Part shown: positions 1 to 8,677 of the stretch, in pieces
Position numbering within the stretch: the first letter of the stretch is position 1
How the letters are laid out: every line of letters begins with the position of its first letter
From: an uncultured bacterium
GTDB lineage: Bacteria > Cyanobacteriota > Vampirovibrionia > Gastranaerophilales > Gastranaerophilaceae
Assembly: GCA_902788575.1 (NCBI GenBank)
Contig: CADAKY010000006.1
Location: forward strand, 1-64,000
Reading direction: 5' to 3'
Length of the DNA: 64,000 nucleotides
Position numbers and translations under genes: made by a program
Notes under the pieces: model-generated
What the model was told of the DNA's origin: nothing
Databases searched by the model: none
What the model saw: only the letters and a program-made list of their open reading frames with translations

Positions 1-161
1 AGGAAGAGAGAAATGAAGGCTACAAAGTAACAAAAAAAATATAATAAAATCAGGGCTACAAAAAAGCAAAAAGAATCAATACAACAAAAGAGATATTTTA
101 ATGTATTCTGCTAATCTGTTATAATTTGAAATGACTGAGCACATTTCAGCAAAACATATAC

Positions 162-1307
162 CTACACCAACTCAGTAATGTTGTCCCTTGTTATAACAGC
201 GTCATAATTTTTATATCCCAAAATATTTTCAATATCGTTTGAATGAGAACCCACAATTTTTCTACACTCGGCAGAACTGTAGTTTGCCATTCCGCGGGCA
301 AATTCAACATTGTTTTCATCCATAATCGAAACTACTTCACCTTGCTTGAATTCATTTACAACGCTGACGATTCCTACTGGTAAAAGGCTTGAAAATTGTT
401 CCAGAATAGCTTTTTTTGCACCATCATTAACCACAAGCCCGCCAAAAATATTTGTAGCATACCCTATCCAGCGCTTTTTATCCGCAAGACTGACTTTTGA
501 AGGTAAGAACATCGTTCCTAAGTCTTCTCCTGCAAAAATTTTATTTATTACATAAGGTATTTTTCCGTTTGCAATAAGAACTTTACCTCCGAAGCGAGTT
601 ACAAGTTTAGCGGCTTCAAGTTTAGTTCTCATTCCGCCGCGCCCGCCTTCGGAAGGGTCTGTGCCAAGCTTCATTATATCTTCTGTAACGGATTCTACTT
701 CTTTAATCAGCTGAGCGCTGCTGTCCTCTTTCGGGTTTGCCGTATAAAGCCCGTTAATATCAGATAAAAGAATTAATAAATCTGCATCAAGCTCACTTGC
801 AACAAGTGCAGAAAGTTTGTCATTATCAGAAAAATTTACTTTCATGCCTGAATTTGCAGAGCTTGATAAAATCGGTGTTACGGTATCGTTTTGGTTTATT
901 ATCGGTACAACACCAAACTCCAAAATCTTATTCATTGTAGTTCTAAGGCTCAAATATTTATGACGGAGTGAAAAATCATCTTCGGTCAAAAGAATTTGAG
1001 CAATCGGAATATCATACACCCCAAAACCGCTTTCGTAAAAAGACATAAGCTTTGACTGACCTATTGCCGCACAAGCCTGCTTTACACCTTCTTCTGCCGT
1101 TGAATCAAGATTCAGCTTCTTTTTGCCTAAGCCTACTGCGCCTGAGGTTACAAGTATAACCTCTTTACCCTGTTTAACAAGCTTTGAGATATCTTCTATA
1201 AACGAATAAATTCTTGATAAAGCTACTTCGCCGTTTTCATTTCTTATAATATTTGTGCCCAGTTTTATTACAATTCTTTTTGCATTAATAAACTCTGCTC
1301 TTTCCAT
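162..1307 (-). CDS. proB: Glutamate 5-kinase with PUA domain
   Basis: Phosphorylates glutamate to glutamyl-5-phosphate, the first step of proline synthesis, in the cytosol. The 381-residue product has the amino-acid-kinase core: VIKLGTN near residues 13-19, LVTSGAVGLG at 52-61, NQNDTV near 138-143, and GGRGGM near 221-226 (the glycine-rich kinase loop). A PUA domain fills about residues 283-375, as in full-length bacterial ProB. A GGAG Shine-Dalgarno sits just before the ATG and a TATAAT-like box lies around 1340. The partner gene proA is not adjacent. Length and motifs are normal for the family; the identification is secure. Confidence 0.95.
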   Translation of the reverse strand: MERAEFINAKRIVIKLGTNIIRNENGEVALSRIYSFIEDISKLVKQGKEVILVTSGAVGLGKKKLNLDSTAEEGVKQACAAIGQSKLMSFYESGFGVYDIPIAQILLTEDDFSLRHKYLSLRTTMNKILEFGVVPIINQNDTVTPILSSSANSGMKVNFSDNDKLSALVASELDADLLILLSDINGLYTANPKEDSSAQLIKEVESVTEDIMKLGTDPSEGGRGGMRTKLEAAKLVTRFGGKVLIANGKIPYVINKIFAGEDLGTMFLPSKVSLADKKRWIGYATNIFGGLVVNDGAKKAILEQFSSLLPVGIVSVVNEFKQGEVVSIMDENNVEFARGMANYSSAECRKIVGSHSNDIENILGYKNYDAVITRDNITELV

Positions 1308-1360
1308 TTTTTTCTCCGATTTATGACTTAATTATAACATACAAAACTATAGAATTATAA

Positions 1361-2041
1361 TTAAACTACAGCCGAATTGAATACATTTCTGTCAAACTCA
1401 TTAAAATTATGAATAATTTTGGAGACTCCGTTCATATTTTGATAGAATTCATCCGGTTCAAGCGACGCTATTGCAATAATCTTACCTATTCCGGCAGATT
1501 TTGCGGCTTCAATTCCCGCAATTGCATCTTCAATAACAATACATTCCTCCGGTTTAAGTCCTATTTTACCGGCAGCAATTAAGAATATATCGGGAGCGGG
1601 TTTCCCGGGGATAGTTCCGTCTGAATAAACAATTTTATCTAGGTCAAACCATTTTTCCAAATGGAATTCTTTGATATAAAATTCCACATTATCCCATTCT
1701 GACATTGTTGCAATTGTCATAGGAATTCCGTTTGATTTTAAATAATCCAAAAGCTCAATGGCTCCGGGAGCAAGTTTAAATATCTCCGGTTCATTTAAAC
1801 ATCTTTGACGATAAAGCGATTCTTTTTCCTTACCGTATTTTTCCACCATATCAGGAGACGGTTTTCTTCCTATAGCATATTCTATAATATCGGCATTCGT
1901 GTGCCCAAACATTTTGTCACGCATCTCTTCATCAGTAAAAGATGTTCCCCTTAAGATTTTTGAAAAATCTCTCCAAGCATCATAATGAAGCTGAGAATCC
2001 CAAAATAATGTTCCGTTAAAATCAAAAATTATACCCTTCAT
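1361..2041 (-). CDS. HAD-superfamily hydrolase, beta-phosphoglucomutase-like
   Basis: A 226-residue HAD hydrolase with an alpha-helical cap, probably acting on a small phosphorylated sugar or metabolite. Motif I is FDFNGTL (residues 6-12), motif III GKPAPD near 146, and motif IV CIVIEDA near 167. The usual DxD of motif I is DxN here, so the residue that normally serves as general acid/base is an asparagine; this may change the chemistry or substrate. The open frame extends upstream to 2308, but that part overlaps thyX. The ATG at 2041 is preceded by TGG-TATCAT and exactly six bases, a leaderless-type promoter, so this start was chosen. It diverges from thyX. Substrate unknown. Confidence 0.85.
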   Translation of the reverse strand: MKGIIFDFNGTLFWDSQLHYDAWRDFSKILRGTSFTDEEMRDKMFGHTNADIIEYAIGRKPSPDMVEKYGKEKESLYRQRCLNEPEIFKLAPGAIELLDYLKSNGIPMTIATMSEWDNVEFYIKEFHLEKWFDLDKIVYSDGTIPGKPAPDIFLIAAGKIGLKPEECIVIEDAIAGIEAAKSAGIGKIIAIASLEPDEFYQNMNGVSKIIHNFNEFDRNVFNSAVV

Positions 2042-2047
2042 AAATAT

Positions 2048-2088
2048 ATGATACCATAATCGATTTTTCGATAAAATTATGATATAAT
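2048..2088. promoter_or_regulatory. Divergent promoters of the HAD gene and thyX
   Basis: On the minus strand TGG-TATCAT (2056 down to 2048) lies six bases before the HAD start. On the plus strand TATAAT (2083-2088) lies about 22 bases before the thyX ATG, leaving room for its GAGGAG ribosome site. Neither has a convincing -35 hexamer. Confidence 0.55.
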
Positions 2089-2110
2089 AACTGCAAGAGG
2101 AGTGAGAAAG

Positions 2111-2806
2111 ATGGAAAATAACAATAAACCGGTTGTACACTTGATTTCCAGACCGGAAAACATGCTGAAAACAATTTATACAGCGGCAAGAACCTGCTAC
2201 AGCGCGGACATGCCTATTAATATTTATAACAGTACGGATGATGAGGAAAAAATGCTCAAGCTCATTGAGCGTGTTGTCGGTTCCGGTCACTATTCTGTTA
2301 TCGAACACATTCAGGTAACTTTTGCTATCTCAAATGTTTCAAGGGCTTGCACTCACCAGCTTGTTCGCCACCGTCACATGTCTTTTTCACAGAAATCACA
2401 AAGGTATGTTAAAGAAAAAGGTCAATTTGACTATATTATTCCGCCTACAATAGAAAAAAATGAAGAATTAAAATCAAAATTTGTTGATTTTATGAATGAA
2501 ATTTCAAATAAGTATCAGGAATTTGTAGATGCGGGAATTCCTGCAGAGGATGCAAGGGCAGTTCTTCCAAACGCTTGCGCAACCTCTATTGTTACAAGTT
2601 TAAACCTCAGAGAACTTATTCATATTGCAAACCTTAGACTTTGTTCCCGCGCGCAGTACGAAATCAGAATGATGGTAAAAGCTATGTGCGAAGAACTTAT
2701 AAAAGTTGAACCATGGCTAAAACCATATCTCGTTCCTAAATGCGAGCGTCTCGGGTTCTGCGATGAAGACAAGTCCTGCGGGAGAAAGCCGAGACTTGGC
2801 GAATGA
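2111..2806 (+). CDS. thyX: Flavin-dependent thymidylate synthase
   Basis: Makes dTMP from dUMP using FAD, NAD(P)H and methylenetetrahydrofolate, replacing ThyA. The ThyX signature RHRX7S is visible: RHR at residues 86-88 and S at 96, followed by QRY. The product is 231 residues, normal for the family. A GTG at 2102 is also in frame, but it lies inside the Shine-Dalgarno GAGGAG (2097-2102); the ATG at 2111, eight bases after the SD, is the better start. The stop overlaps the ATG of the next gene in an ATGA, so the two are probably translationally coupled. Confidence 0.96.
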   Translation: MENNNKPVVHLISRPENMLKTIYTAARTCYSADMPINIYNSTDDEEKMLKLIERVVGSGHYSVIEHIQVTFAISNVSRACTHQLVRHRHMSFSQKSQRYVKEKGQFDYIIPPTIEKNEELKSKFVDFMNEISNKYQEFVDAGIPAEDARAVLPNACATSIVTSLNLRELIHIANLRLCSRAQYEIRMMVKAMCEELIKVEPWLKPYLVPKCERLGFCDEDKSCGRKPRLGE

Positions 2807-3594
2807 AAAATCTTGCAATCTTATTTTCTGTAATTTTTACTTTGATGGTAGCTTTCTACTTTATTGTTCTTAAGCCTGAAAAGTACACACAAAATGATGT
2901 ATACGATGAAATCATGCAAAGAGGAACAATAAGGGTAGGAATCAATACCGACTCAAAACCGTTCGGATTTGTAAACAAAGACGGATTTATTCAGGGATAT
3001 GATGCTGACTTGGCAAAATATCTTGCACAATACCTGCTTAACAGTCAATACAAAGTTGAATTTATTCCCGTAACACCTTCAAATAGAATTATGAAGGTTT
3101 CTACGGGCGAAGTCGATATGGTTATTGCAACAATGACCGTTACACCTTCAAGAGAAGAAATTATAGATTTTTCAATTCCCTATGATACAGCAGGGCAGGC
3201 TCTTTTAGTAAAATCAACAAGCAAAATAACTTCTGTTGCGGACTTGGGCGGACAAAATGTAGGTGTTGTTTGGGGTACAACAGCAGAAAAAAATATGCTT
3301 ACACTTGCACCGACTGCAAATGTAATCGGGTTCAAGACGTATAATGATGCATACAACGCACTAAAATCCGGTTACATAAATGCAATAACTTCCGATGACA
3401 CAATTTTAAGCAGATATGCGCTGGAAGATAAAAATGTTAAGCTTTTACCAAAAAGATATTCAAGAGAACCATACGGAATCGGCTTTAAAAAAGGCAAGTC
3501 TTCTGCAAAACTGAGAGAAAAAGTTAATTTTGCAATAAAAGATATGAACCAAAAGAATGTTATTCCAAGGCTCCGTAAAAAATGGCTTAGTTAG
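2803..3594 (+). CDS. Extracellular solute-binding protein, family 3
   Basis: A 263-residue periplasmic binding protein of the amino-acid ABC-transporter type (SBP_bac_3). It starts with a hydrophobic segment (about residues 4-22) without a lipobox cysteine, so it is either cleaved or membrane anchored. The mature part begins with the family pattern GTIRVGINTDSKPFG and includes GEVDMVIATMTVTPSREE. It overlaps thyX by four bases (ATGA). No permease or ATPase gene lies nearby, so any transporter partners must be encoded elsewhere; a sensory role is possible. Its 3' end overlaps the convergent gtrA-like gene by eight bases. Ligand unknown. Confidence 0.88.
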   Translation: MKNLAILFSVIFTLMVAFYFIVLKPEKYTQNDVYDEIMQRGTIRVGINTDSKPFGFVNKDGFIQGYDADLAKYLAQYLLNSQYKVEFIPVTPSNRIMKVSTGEVDMVIATMTVTPSREEIIDFSIPYDTAGQALLVKSTSKITSVADLGGQNVGVVWGTTAEKNMLTLAPTANVIGFKTYNDAYNALKSGYINAITSDDTILSRYALEDKNVKLLPKRYSREPYGIGFKKGKSSAKLREKVNFAIKDMNQKNVIPRLRKKWLS

Positions 3595-3988
3595 TCTGTG
3601 TTTTTTTGAATGCAAATTTTTTGAACACTATATAAGTAAAAACTGCCGCCGTAAAAGTTGCAATAAACTGCGCCAAATAAACATTCATGTGAACGTATTT
3701 AACCAGCACTTCAAGCAACACAGCATTGATTATATAGCTAAAAACCCACGTTGTACAACATTTCAGATATTCTTTATACCATTTGTCTTTGCCCTGAAAT
3801 ACCAAAAATTTTTGCGTTGTAAAAGATACAACCGATGATAATGCCCAGGTAAGAGCAAGCGCGATTTGATAAATACTTTCGCCGAATATGATACAAATTA
3901 GCGCATAAATAAGATAAGACACCCCAAAATTAAATCCGCCCACAAATAAAAATCTTATTTTATCATCCAGTTTAAACCATCTTTCCAT
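3587..3988 (-). CDS. GtrA-like membrane protein
   Basis: A 133-residue protein with four predicted membrane helices and the GtrA-family opening KIRFLFVGGFNFGVSYLIY. GtrA-type proteins are thought to help move lipid-linked sugars across the inner membrane for cell-surface polysaccharide modification. The reading frame is open to 4054 inside the upstream phosphomutase gene, but ATG 3988 has an AAGGA site about nine bases upstream and leaves a ten-base gap after that gene, so it is preferred. The neighbouring phosphohexomutase could supply sugar phosphates to the same surface pathway; this link is inferred from position only. Confidence 0.85.
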   Translation of the reverse strand: MERWFKLDDKIRFLFVGGFNFGVSYLIYALICIIFGESIYQIALALTWALSSVVSFTTQKFLVFQGKDKWYKEYLKCCTTWVFSYIINAVLLEVLVKYVHMNVYLAQFIATFTAAVFTYIVFKKFAFKKTQTN

Positions 3989-3998
3989 CAGTTTTTCC

Positions 3999-6257
3999 TT
4001 AAAATTTATACTCAGGTATTTCAAACACTTCATTGTTTGCATCTTTTTCAACAAACTGCAAATAATAATTCAGTGCTGTTTCTTTAGAATTTTCATAAAA
4101 CTCATCGCTTATCAGAGCTTTATGTAATTCAGTTCTGTCACCGGAATAGTTCCCCAGTATTCTTGAAAAGTTTTCAATATCTTCAAGTTTCTCACCGCCG
4201 GAATATGCTTTAGTCTTGGCATCAGTTCCTGACGGGCGAATTTCCACATACTTATCGGTAAATTGCAAATAAGTTCCGTCACCAACGAATTTAACCGACA
4301 CCAAATTATCGAAACTCAACTGCGGAAACGCATCATTAAGAACTTTTTTAACTTCTTCCAAATTTGCTTTTCCTTCTCTTATTGCAATAGCAAGAGATAA
4401 GTAGAATAAATCATTCTTCGTTCTTTGCTTTTCACCTTCAATTTTTGCAAGCTTAAGCTTTTCGATATCAGGTTCTGACTCGTTATAATATGCAATATCT
4501 TCCCTTACGTCATATTTTGCAATAATATTATTTTCTTCAAAAATATCTATCAAATATTCGGAAAGTGTCTGATTGTCTTCTTCCAGTTTTGCGGCAAGCA
4601 AAGATGCTACGATTATTGCCTCCGTTGCGCTCTTTTCACGCATTGCAACCGCTTTCCTTCCGGCAAGAGACTCTATTAAATCTTCCGAACCCATTATCAT
4701 ACCGCCCGATTCTTCACCGCCGAATATCAAACGGGGCTGAACACCAAGATTTATTGACTCACCGAAAACATCATCAACAATCACTTCTTTATCCGGATTT
4801 GTTTTAATCTGAAGTTCGACTTTTTTCATAATGTTTGCAATTTCCTTAAAGCCGACAGGAACGTTCACAACCTTTATACCGTTTGCCTTTGCCCATTCAT
4901 CCCATGATAGCGCAGATGCTGTAGTTTTTATCATAAATCGCGGATGATGTTTAAATTTTCCGCTCGATTTAAGGTGTTTAACACGATAATTCATAAGCAT
5001 TAAAAATGCCTGATTTGCGCTGTAAATTGTTAAAATTCGTTCTTCGCTTAATTTGATATAAGAGATTCCGAAGTCTTCAAGCATAGGAATGTTGCCTGCT
5101 GATTCAATCTGGCAGACAGTAAGCCTGTCATGGTCAGGGTCTGTTATCAAAACAACCGTACCTAAAGGATAATCAGCAAGAACTTTTTCATAGTGCAAAG
5201 ATTCAATTATCGGAAAGAACTTTTCACCATTCGGGCGCTTTGCAAGAACGGTTGCATCAACCGAATAATCATAAAAAGTTTTATTACCTTTAGGGTCGGT
5301 ATCATACTTGCCTATTGAATGGAAGAACGGGTCTTCTTTAGTATTGTTCCAAGCATATTTGTCTGAAATACCCAGTTTTTCAAGAACTCTGCTTAAAGTC
5401 CTGTAGGCACATCCTCCGACACTTTCTACGAACAGTTTGGATTTCATTTTTCTTATCGGTTCAATATTTTCCGCAACTCCGGATTTTAAGTATTCTGCAT
5501 ACAAATCAATACCGTCATTAAATTTTTTCATAATAGTTTCATCAATAAACGGATTATTTTTTGATTCGATTTTTATTTCATAAGAACCTTCTTTTTCGAC
5601 AATATCAAATATTTCCTGAATCTTATTTACAAATTCCAATGATTCTTCCGGCAAATACTGACTACCCTGTGAATTTAAGTCTTTTGTAGCAGTCTTAACA
5701 GAAATCCCGTGACTTGAGGTTATGTATTCACCGCCAAGCAAATCAAGTTTGAAAGCAAGAAACGAAGCCAACCAAATCGGAATAGTTTTTCTGCCTTCCG
5801 GAAGAAGAGTTTTGATTCCTTGTGCTGCCTGAATTCTTGATATAGCATCAAGATACAGGTCAGAATTGTATCTGACTTCGCTTGCGGCAATTTTTCTTAT
5901 ATCTTTACCCTGATATTTTTCTTTTGCAACAAGAGCTTTAGCGAGTGTTGCAAGGACAATGCCGACAAGATTAATCGGGAATCTTGTATCCTGAGGATAA
6001 ATTATATTCTGAGGGCCTCTGATACCTGCTGTAGAAACCTTTGCCTCTTTTGCATAATTTGTAAACCACTCTTTCAAATTTAAACCTTCCGGATTTTCGT
6101 TTGAATGCGGATACAGATGTTCGCGCTTCAACGTAAATGTAAAAGCATTTTCATTATCAAAATCAAAAAGGTTTAAATTTTTAACATAATCCGGTGTTTT
6201 CTCAATAACACTTTCAAAAAGTTTACTTTCCAAATCGCAGCTCGGTTTCTTATCCAT
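3999..6257 (-). CDS. Long phosphoglucomutase/phosphomannomutase-type enzyme
   Basis: An alpha-D-phosphohexomutase that interconverts sugar 1- and 6-phosphates. Domain landmarks are in order: STAGIRG near residues 75-81, the phosphoserine loop TSSHG near 180-184 (usual TASHN), the metal site DPDHDR near 375, the sugar-binding GGEESGG near 515, and the phosphate-binding RPSGTD near 673. At 752 residues it is much longer than the usual 450-580, with extra sequence at the N terminus and between domains. SD AAGGAG precedes the ATG. It is followed by the gtrA-like gene after ten bases. Exact sugar specificity cannot be read from the sequence. Confidence 0.9.
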   Translation of the reverse strand: MDKKPSCDLESKLFESVIEKTPDYVKNLNLFDFDNENAFTFTLKREHLYPHSNENPEGLNLKEWFTNYAKEAKVSTAGIRGPQNIIYPQDTRFPINLVGIVLATLAKALVAKEKYQGKDIRKIAASEVRYNSDLYLDAISRIQAAQGIKTLLPEGRKTIPIWLASFLAFKLDLLGGEYITSSHGISVKTATKDLNSQGSQYLPEESLEFVNKIQEIFDIVEKEGSYEIKIESKNNPFIDETIMKKFNDGIDLYAEYLKSGVAENIEPIRKMKSKLFVESVGGCAYRTLSRVLEKLGISDKYAWNNTKEDPFFHSIGKYDTDPKGNKTFYDYSVDATVLAKRPNGEKFFPIIESLHYEKVLADYPLGTVVLITDPDHDRLTVCQIESAGNIPMLEDFGISYIKLSEERILTIYSANQAFLMLMNYRVKHLKSSGKFKHHPRFMIKTTASALSWDEWAKANGIKVVNVPVGFKEIANIMKKVELQIKTNPDKEVIVDDVFGESINLGVQPRLIFGGEESGGMIMGSEDLIESLAGRKAVAMREKSATEAIIVASLLAAKLEEDNQTLSEYLIDIFEENNIIAKYDVREDIAYYNESEPDIEKLKLAKIEGEKQRTKNDLFYLSLAIAIREGKANLEEVKKVLNDAFPQLSFDNLVSVKFVGDGTYLQFTDKYVEIRPSGTDAKTKAYSGGEKLEDIENFSRILGNYSGDRTELHKALISDEFYENSKETALNYYLQFVEKDANNEVFEIPEYKF

Positions 6258-6327
6258 AGTCCTCTTCTCCTTTGAAACAATTATACCATAGTTAATCCAT
6301 TAATCAAAAACTATAAGAAATTTGTAG

Positions 6328-6333
6328 TATAAT
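6328..6333 (+). promoter_or_regulatory. -10 box of priA, overlapping an upstream ATG
   Basis: A perfect TATAAT covers 6328-6333. The first in-frame ATG (6332) lies inside the box, so transcription starting about seven bases downstream would begin at or next to the second ATG (6341), giving a leaderless message. Confidence 0.6.
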
Positions 6334-6340
6334 GTTTTTT

Positions 6341-8545
6341 ATGAAATACGCGGTTGTTTTGGTGAATATAAAGGGATTGGGAGTAAAAACATTCAGCTAC
6401 CTTATTCCGGAAGAAATGAAAGAAGAGATTCAAATCGGGCAGGCTGTTCTTGTACCTTTTGGAAGACAGGGTTTGCAGAATGCTTTTATTGTAGGATTTT
6501 CCGATTATCTTCCCGGAGATTTCCGCGTAAAAAAAATCAACAAAATTATTGATAAAACACCCTTATTTTCGCTTAAGTATCTTAAACTTTTGGAATGGGT
6601 ATCAAATTACTATTGCTGCGATTTTGTAACGGTTTTGAATGCGGCTTTGCCGATGAAACTTATTGATAAAAACTCAAAAACAGAGCTTTCAATAGAAGGA
6701 ATTCGATTTGAAGGAGAAGGACTGACAAAAAGACAGCAGGAAATCCTTTTATTGCTGAAAGAAAAAGGCAAATGTTCAATTACAGAGTTTGAAGAAATTG
6801 CAAAAACCACGCGAACAACACTCAAAAAGCTTGCGGAAAACGGATTTGTAAGAATTAAAGAGGAATACGTTTACAGAAACCCGCTTTCAATTTTCAAAGA
6901 TATTAAAACAGAACCGCTGTTTGAGCTTGAAGGCGAACAAATAATCGCATACGAAGGTATAAAGGCAAAACTGCGTTCTCCGAACCCGATTCTGCTTCAC
7001 GGCGTCACCGCTTCCGGCAAAACAGAAGTTTATTTTAAACTCATAAAAGATGTTCTGGATTCCGGCAAAAATGTTCTTTTTCTTGCGCCGGAAATTGCAC
7101 TTGCTTCACAATTAACAAAACGTCTTGCTCGTAAATTCGGCACAAAAGATGTTGCAATCTGGCACAGCAGTATTTCTGACGGTGAAAAATATGATGTCTG
7201 GCAGAGACTTTTCAAAAATGAAATCAGAATTCTTGCAGGCGCACGTTCTGCAGTATTTGCGCCCTTGCAAAATATCGGCTTAATCATAATAGACGAAGAA
7301 CATGAAGGAGCTTACAAGCAAACAAACCCTGCCCCGAGATATGATGCCAGAGTCGTTGCAAAACGTCTTGCGCAATTCCACCAAGCACCGTTATTGCTGG
7401 GTTCTGCAACACCGGACGTTTCAACATATTATTTTGCCTCAAACAACAATAACCTTTTCGAGATGAAAAAACGATTCAATAATTCTCCGCTTGCGAAACC
7501 TCAGGTAATCAATATGCAGGAATACGGAAAAGCCTCTTATCGCGGTATAATTTCAAAACCGCTCCAAACAGAAATCTCGGAAACGCTCGAAAGAGGTCAG
7601 CAAGTCATTTTGCTTATGAACAGAAGAGGATACTCAACTTATACTCAATGTAAAGCCTGCGGAACTGTTATAGAATGCCCTGATTGCTCAATTCCTATGA
7701 TTTGGCACACAAGCATTAAAAAACTTAAATGCCACTACTGTAACCGTGAACAATATTTTCCGGACTTTTGCCCGCAATGCGGTAGTGACGCTCTTTCAAC
7801 ATCAGGAGTCGGAACGCAAAAAATTGAAACTCTGATAAAAGAATTATATCCAAATGCAAGAGTTGAAAGAATAGACAGCGATATTTTAACAAGAAAAAAC
7901 GCCCATATAGAACTTCTCACAAGATTTCAAAAAGGTGAAATTGATATTTTAGTCGGAACACAAATGATTGCAAAAGGTCTTGATAACCCGAATGTTACAC
8001 TGGTAGGGGTTTTGAGCGCAGATTCCGGATTTTCCGTTCCGGATTATCGCGCATCAGAAAGAGGGTTTCAGCTTCTCACTCAGGTCGCAGGGCGCGCAGG
8101 CAGAGGGGAGTACAAAGGTAAAGTCTTATTCCAGACATATAATCCGGATTACTATGCGTTCCAAAGCGCAAAAGCACAAGATTATGAAAAGTTTTTTGAA
8201 ACAGAAATCAAATCCAGAGAAGAATTTGATTACCCTCCGTTCAGCCAGATTGTCAGACTGATTCTTTCAAGTCAAAATAATTTCAGAGCAGAAAAATCCG
8301 CAATGGAAATTGCAATGCGATTTACAACCATGACAGAAAAATTCGGATTCAGTGAATATTTGGAGCTTTTAGGACCAACCCCCTGCGTAATTGAAAAGCT
8401 GAACGGATTCTATAGATTCCAGATACTTATAAAAAATAAACTTACACAAAAAGGACACGATTTTATTTCAAAATTCCTGAGCAAAATCACAATCCCTAAA
8501 GATATTCGTCTCGCGATAGATGTAGATCCGCTGGATATTTTATAA
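6341..8545 (+). CDS. priA: Primosomal replication-restart helicase PriA
   Basis: A DNA helicase that reloads the replisome at stalled forks. The 734-residue protein has the N-terminal DNA-binding domain, Walker A GVTASGKTE near residue 222, Walker B DEEHEG near 318, a zinc-binding insert with paired cysteines (CKACG, CPDC, CHYC, CPQC) around 437-483, and the helicase C motif QVAGRAGRG. Start 6341 is chosen over 6332 because the -10 box TATAAT (6328-6333) overlaps the earlier ATG. There is no Shine-Dalgarno. It diverges from the phosphomutase gene. Family length and motifs are complete. Confidence 0.95.
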   Translation: MKYAVVLVNIKGLGVKTFSYLIPEEMKEEIQIGQAVLVPFGRQGLQNAFIVGFSDYLPGDFRVKKINKIIDKTPLFSLKYLKLLEWVSNYYCCDFVTVLNAALPMKLIDKNSKTELSIEGIRFEGEGLTKRQQEILLLLKEKGKCSITEFEEIAKTTRTTLKKLAENGFVRIKEEYVYRNPLSIFKDIKTEPLFELEGEQIIAYEGIKAKLRSPNPILLHGVTASGKTEVYFKLIKDVLDSGKNVLFLAPEIALASQLTKRLARKFGTKDVAIWHSSISDGEKYDVWQRLFKNEIRILAGARSAVFAPLQNIGLIIIDEEHEGAYKQTNPAPRYDARVVAKRLAQFHQAPLLLGSATPDVSTYYFASNNNNLFEMKKRFNNSPLAKPQVINMQEYGKASYRGIISKPLQTEISETLERGQQVILLMNRRGYSTYTQCKACGTVIECPDCSIPMIWHTSIKKLKCHYCNREQYFPDFCPQCGSDALSTSGVGTQKIETLIKELYPNARVERIDSDILTRKNAHIELLTRFQKGEIDILVGTQMIAKGLDNPNVTLVGVLSADSGFSVPDYRASERGFQLLTQVAGRAGRGEYKGKVLFQTYNPDYYAFQSAKAQDYEKFFETEIKSREEFDYPPFSQIVRLILSSQNNFRAEKSAMEIAMRFTTMTEKFGFSEYLELLGPTPCVIEKLNGFYRFQILIKNKLTQKGHDFISKFLSKITIPKDIRLAIDVDPLDIL

Positions 8546-8677
8546 AAAATTTATTATAAACTATCCCCGGACTCAAATTGTAAACTTTTGTAAAAAAGTA
8601 CATTTTTTTAAGCAATTTTTTTTATTGATGGGATTTAATAGAAATGTAAAGTGTAGCGTCGAAAGGAAAAAGTACGT

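Noticed and set aside
131..178. 15-codon ATG frame after a TATAAT near the left edge
   Set aside because: Too short, spacing is five rather than six bases, and it overlaps the end of proB.
2042..2308. N-terminal extension of the HAD hydrolase frame
   Set aside because: It overlaps the start of thyX on the other strand and lies beyond the TATCAT-N6-ATG promoter; the HAD fold begins at the ATG at 2041.
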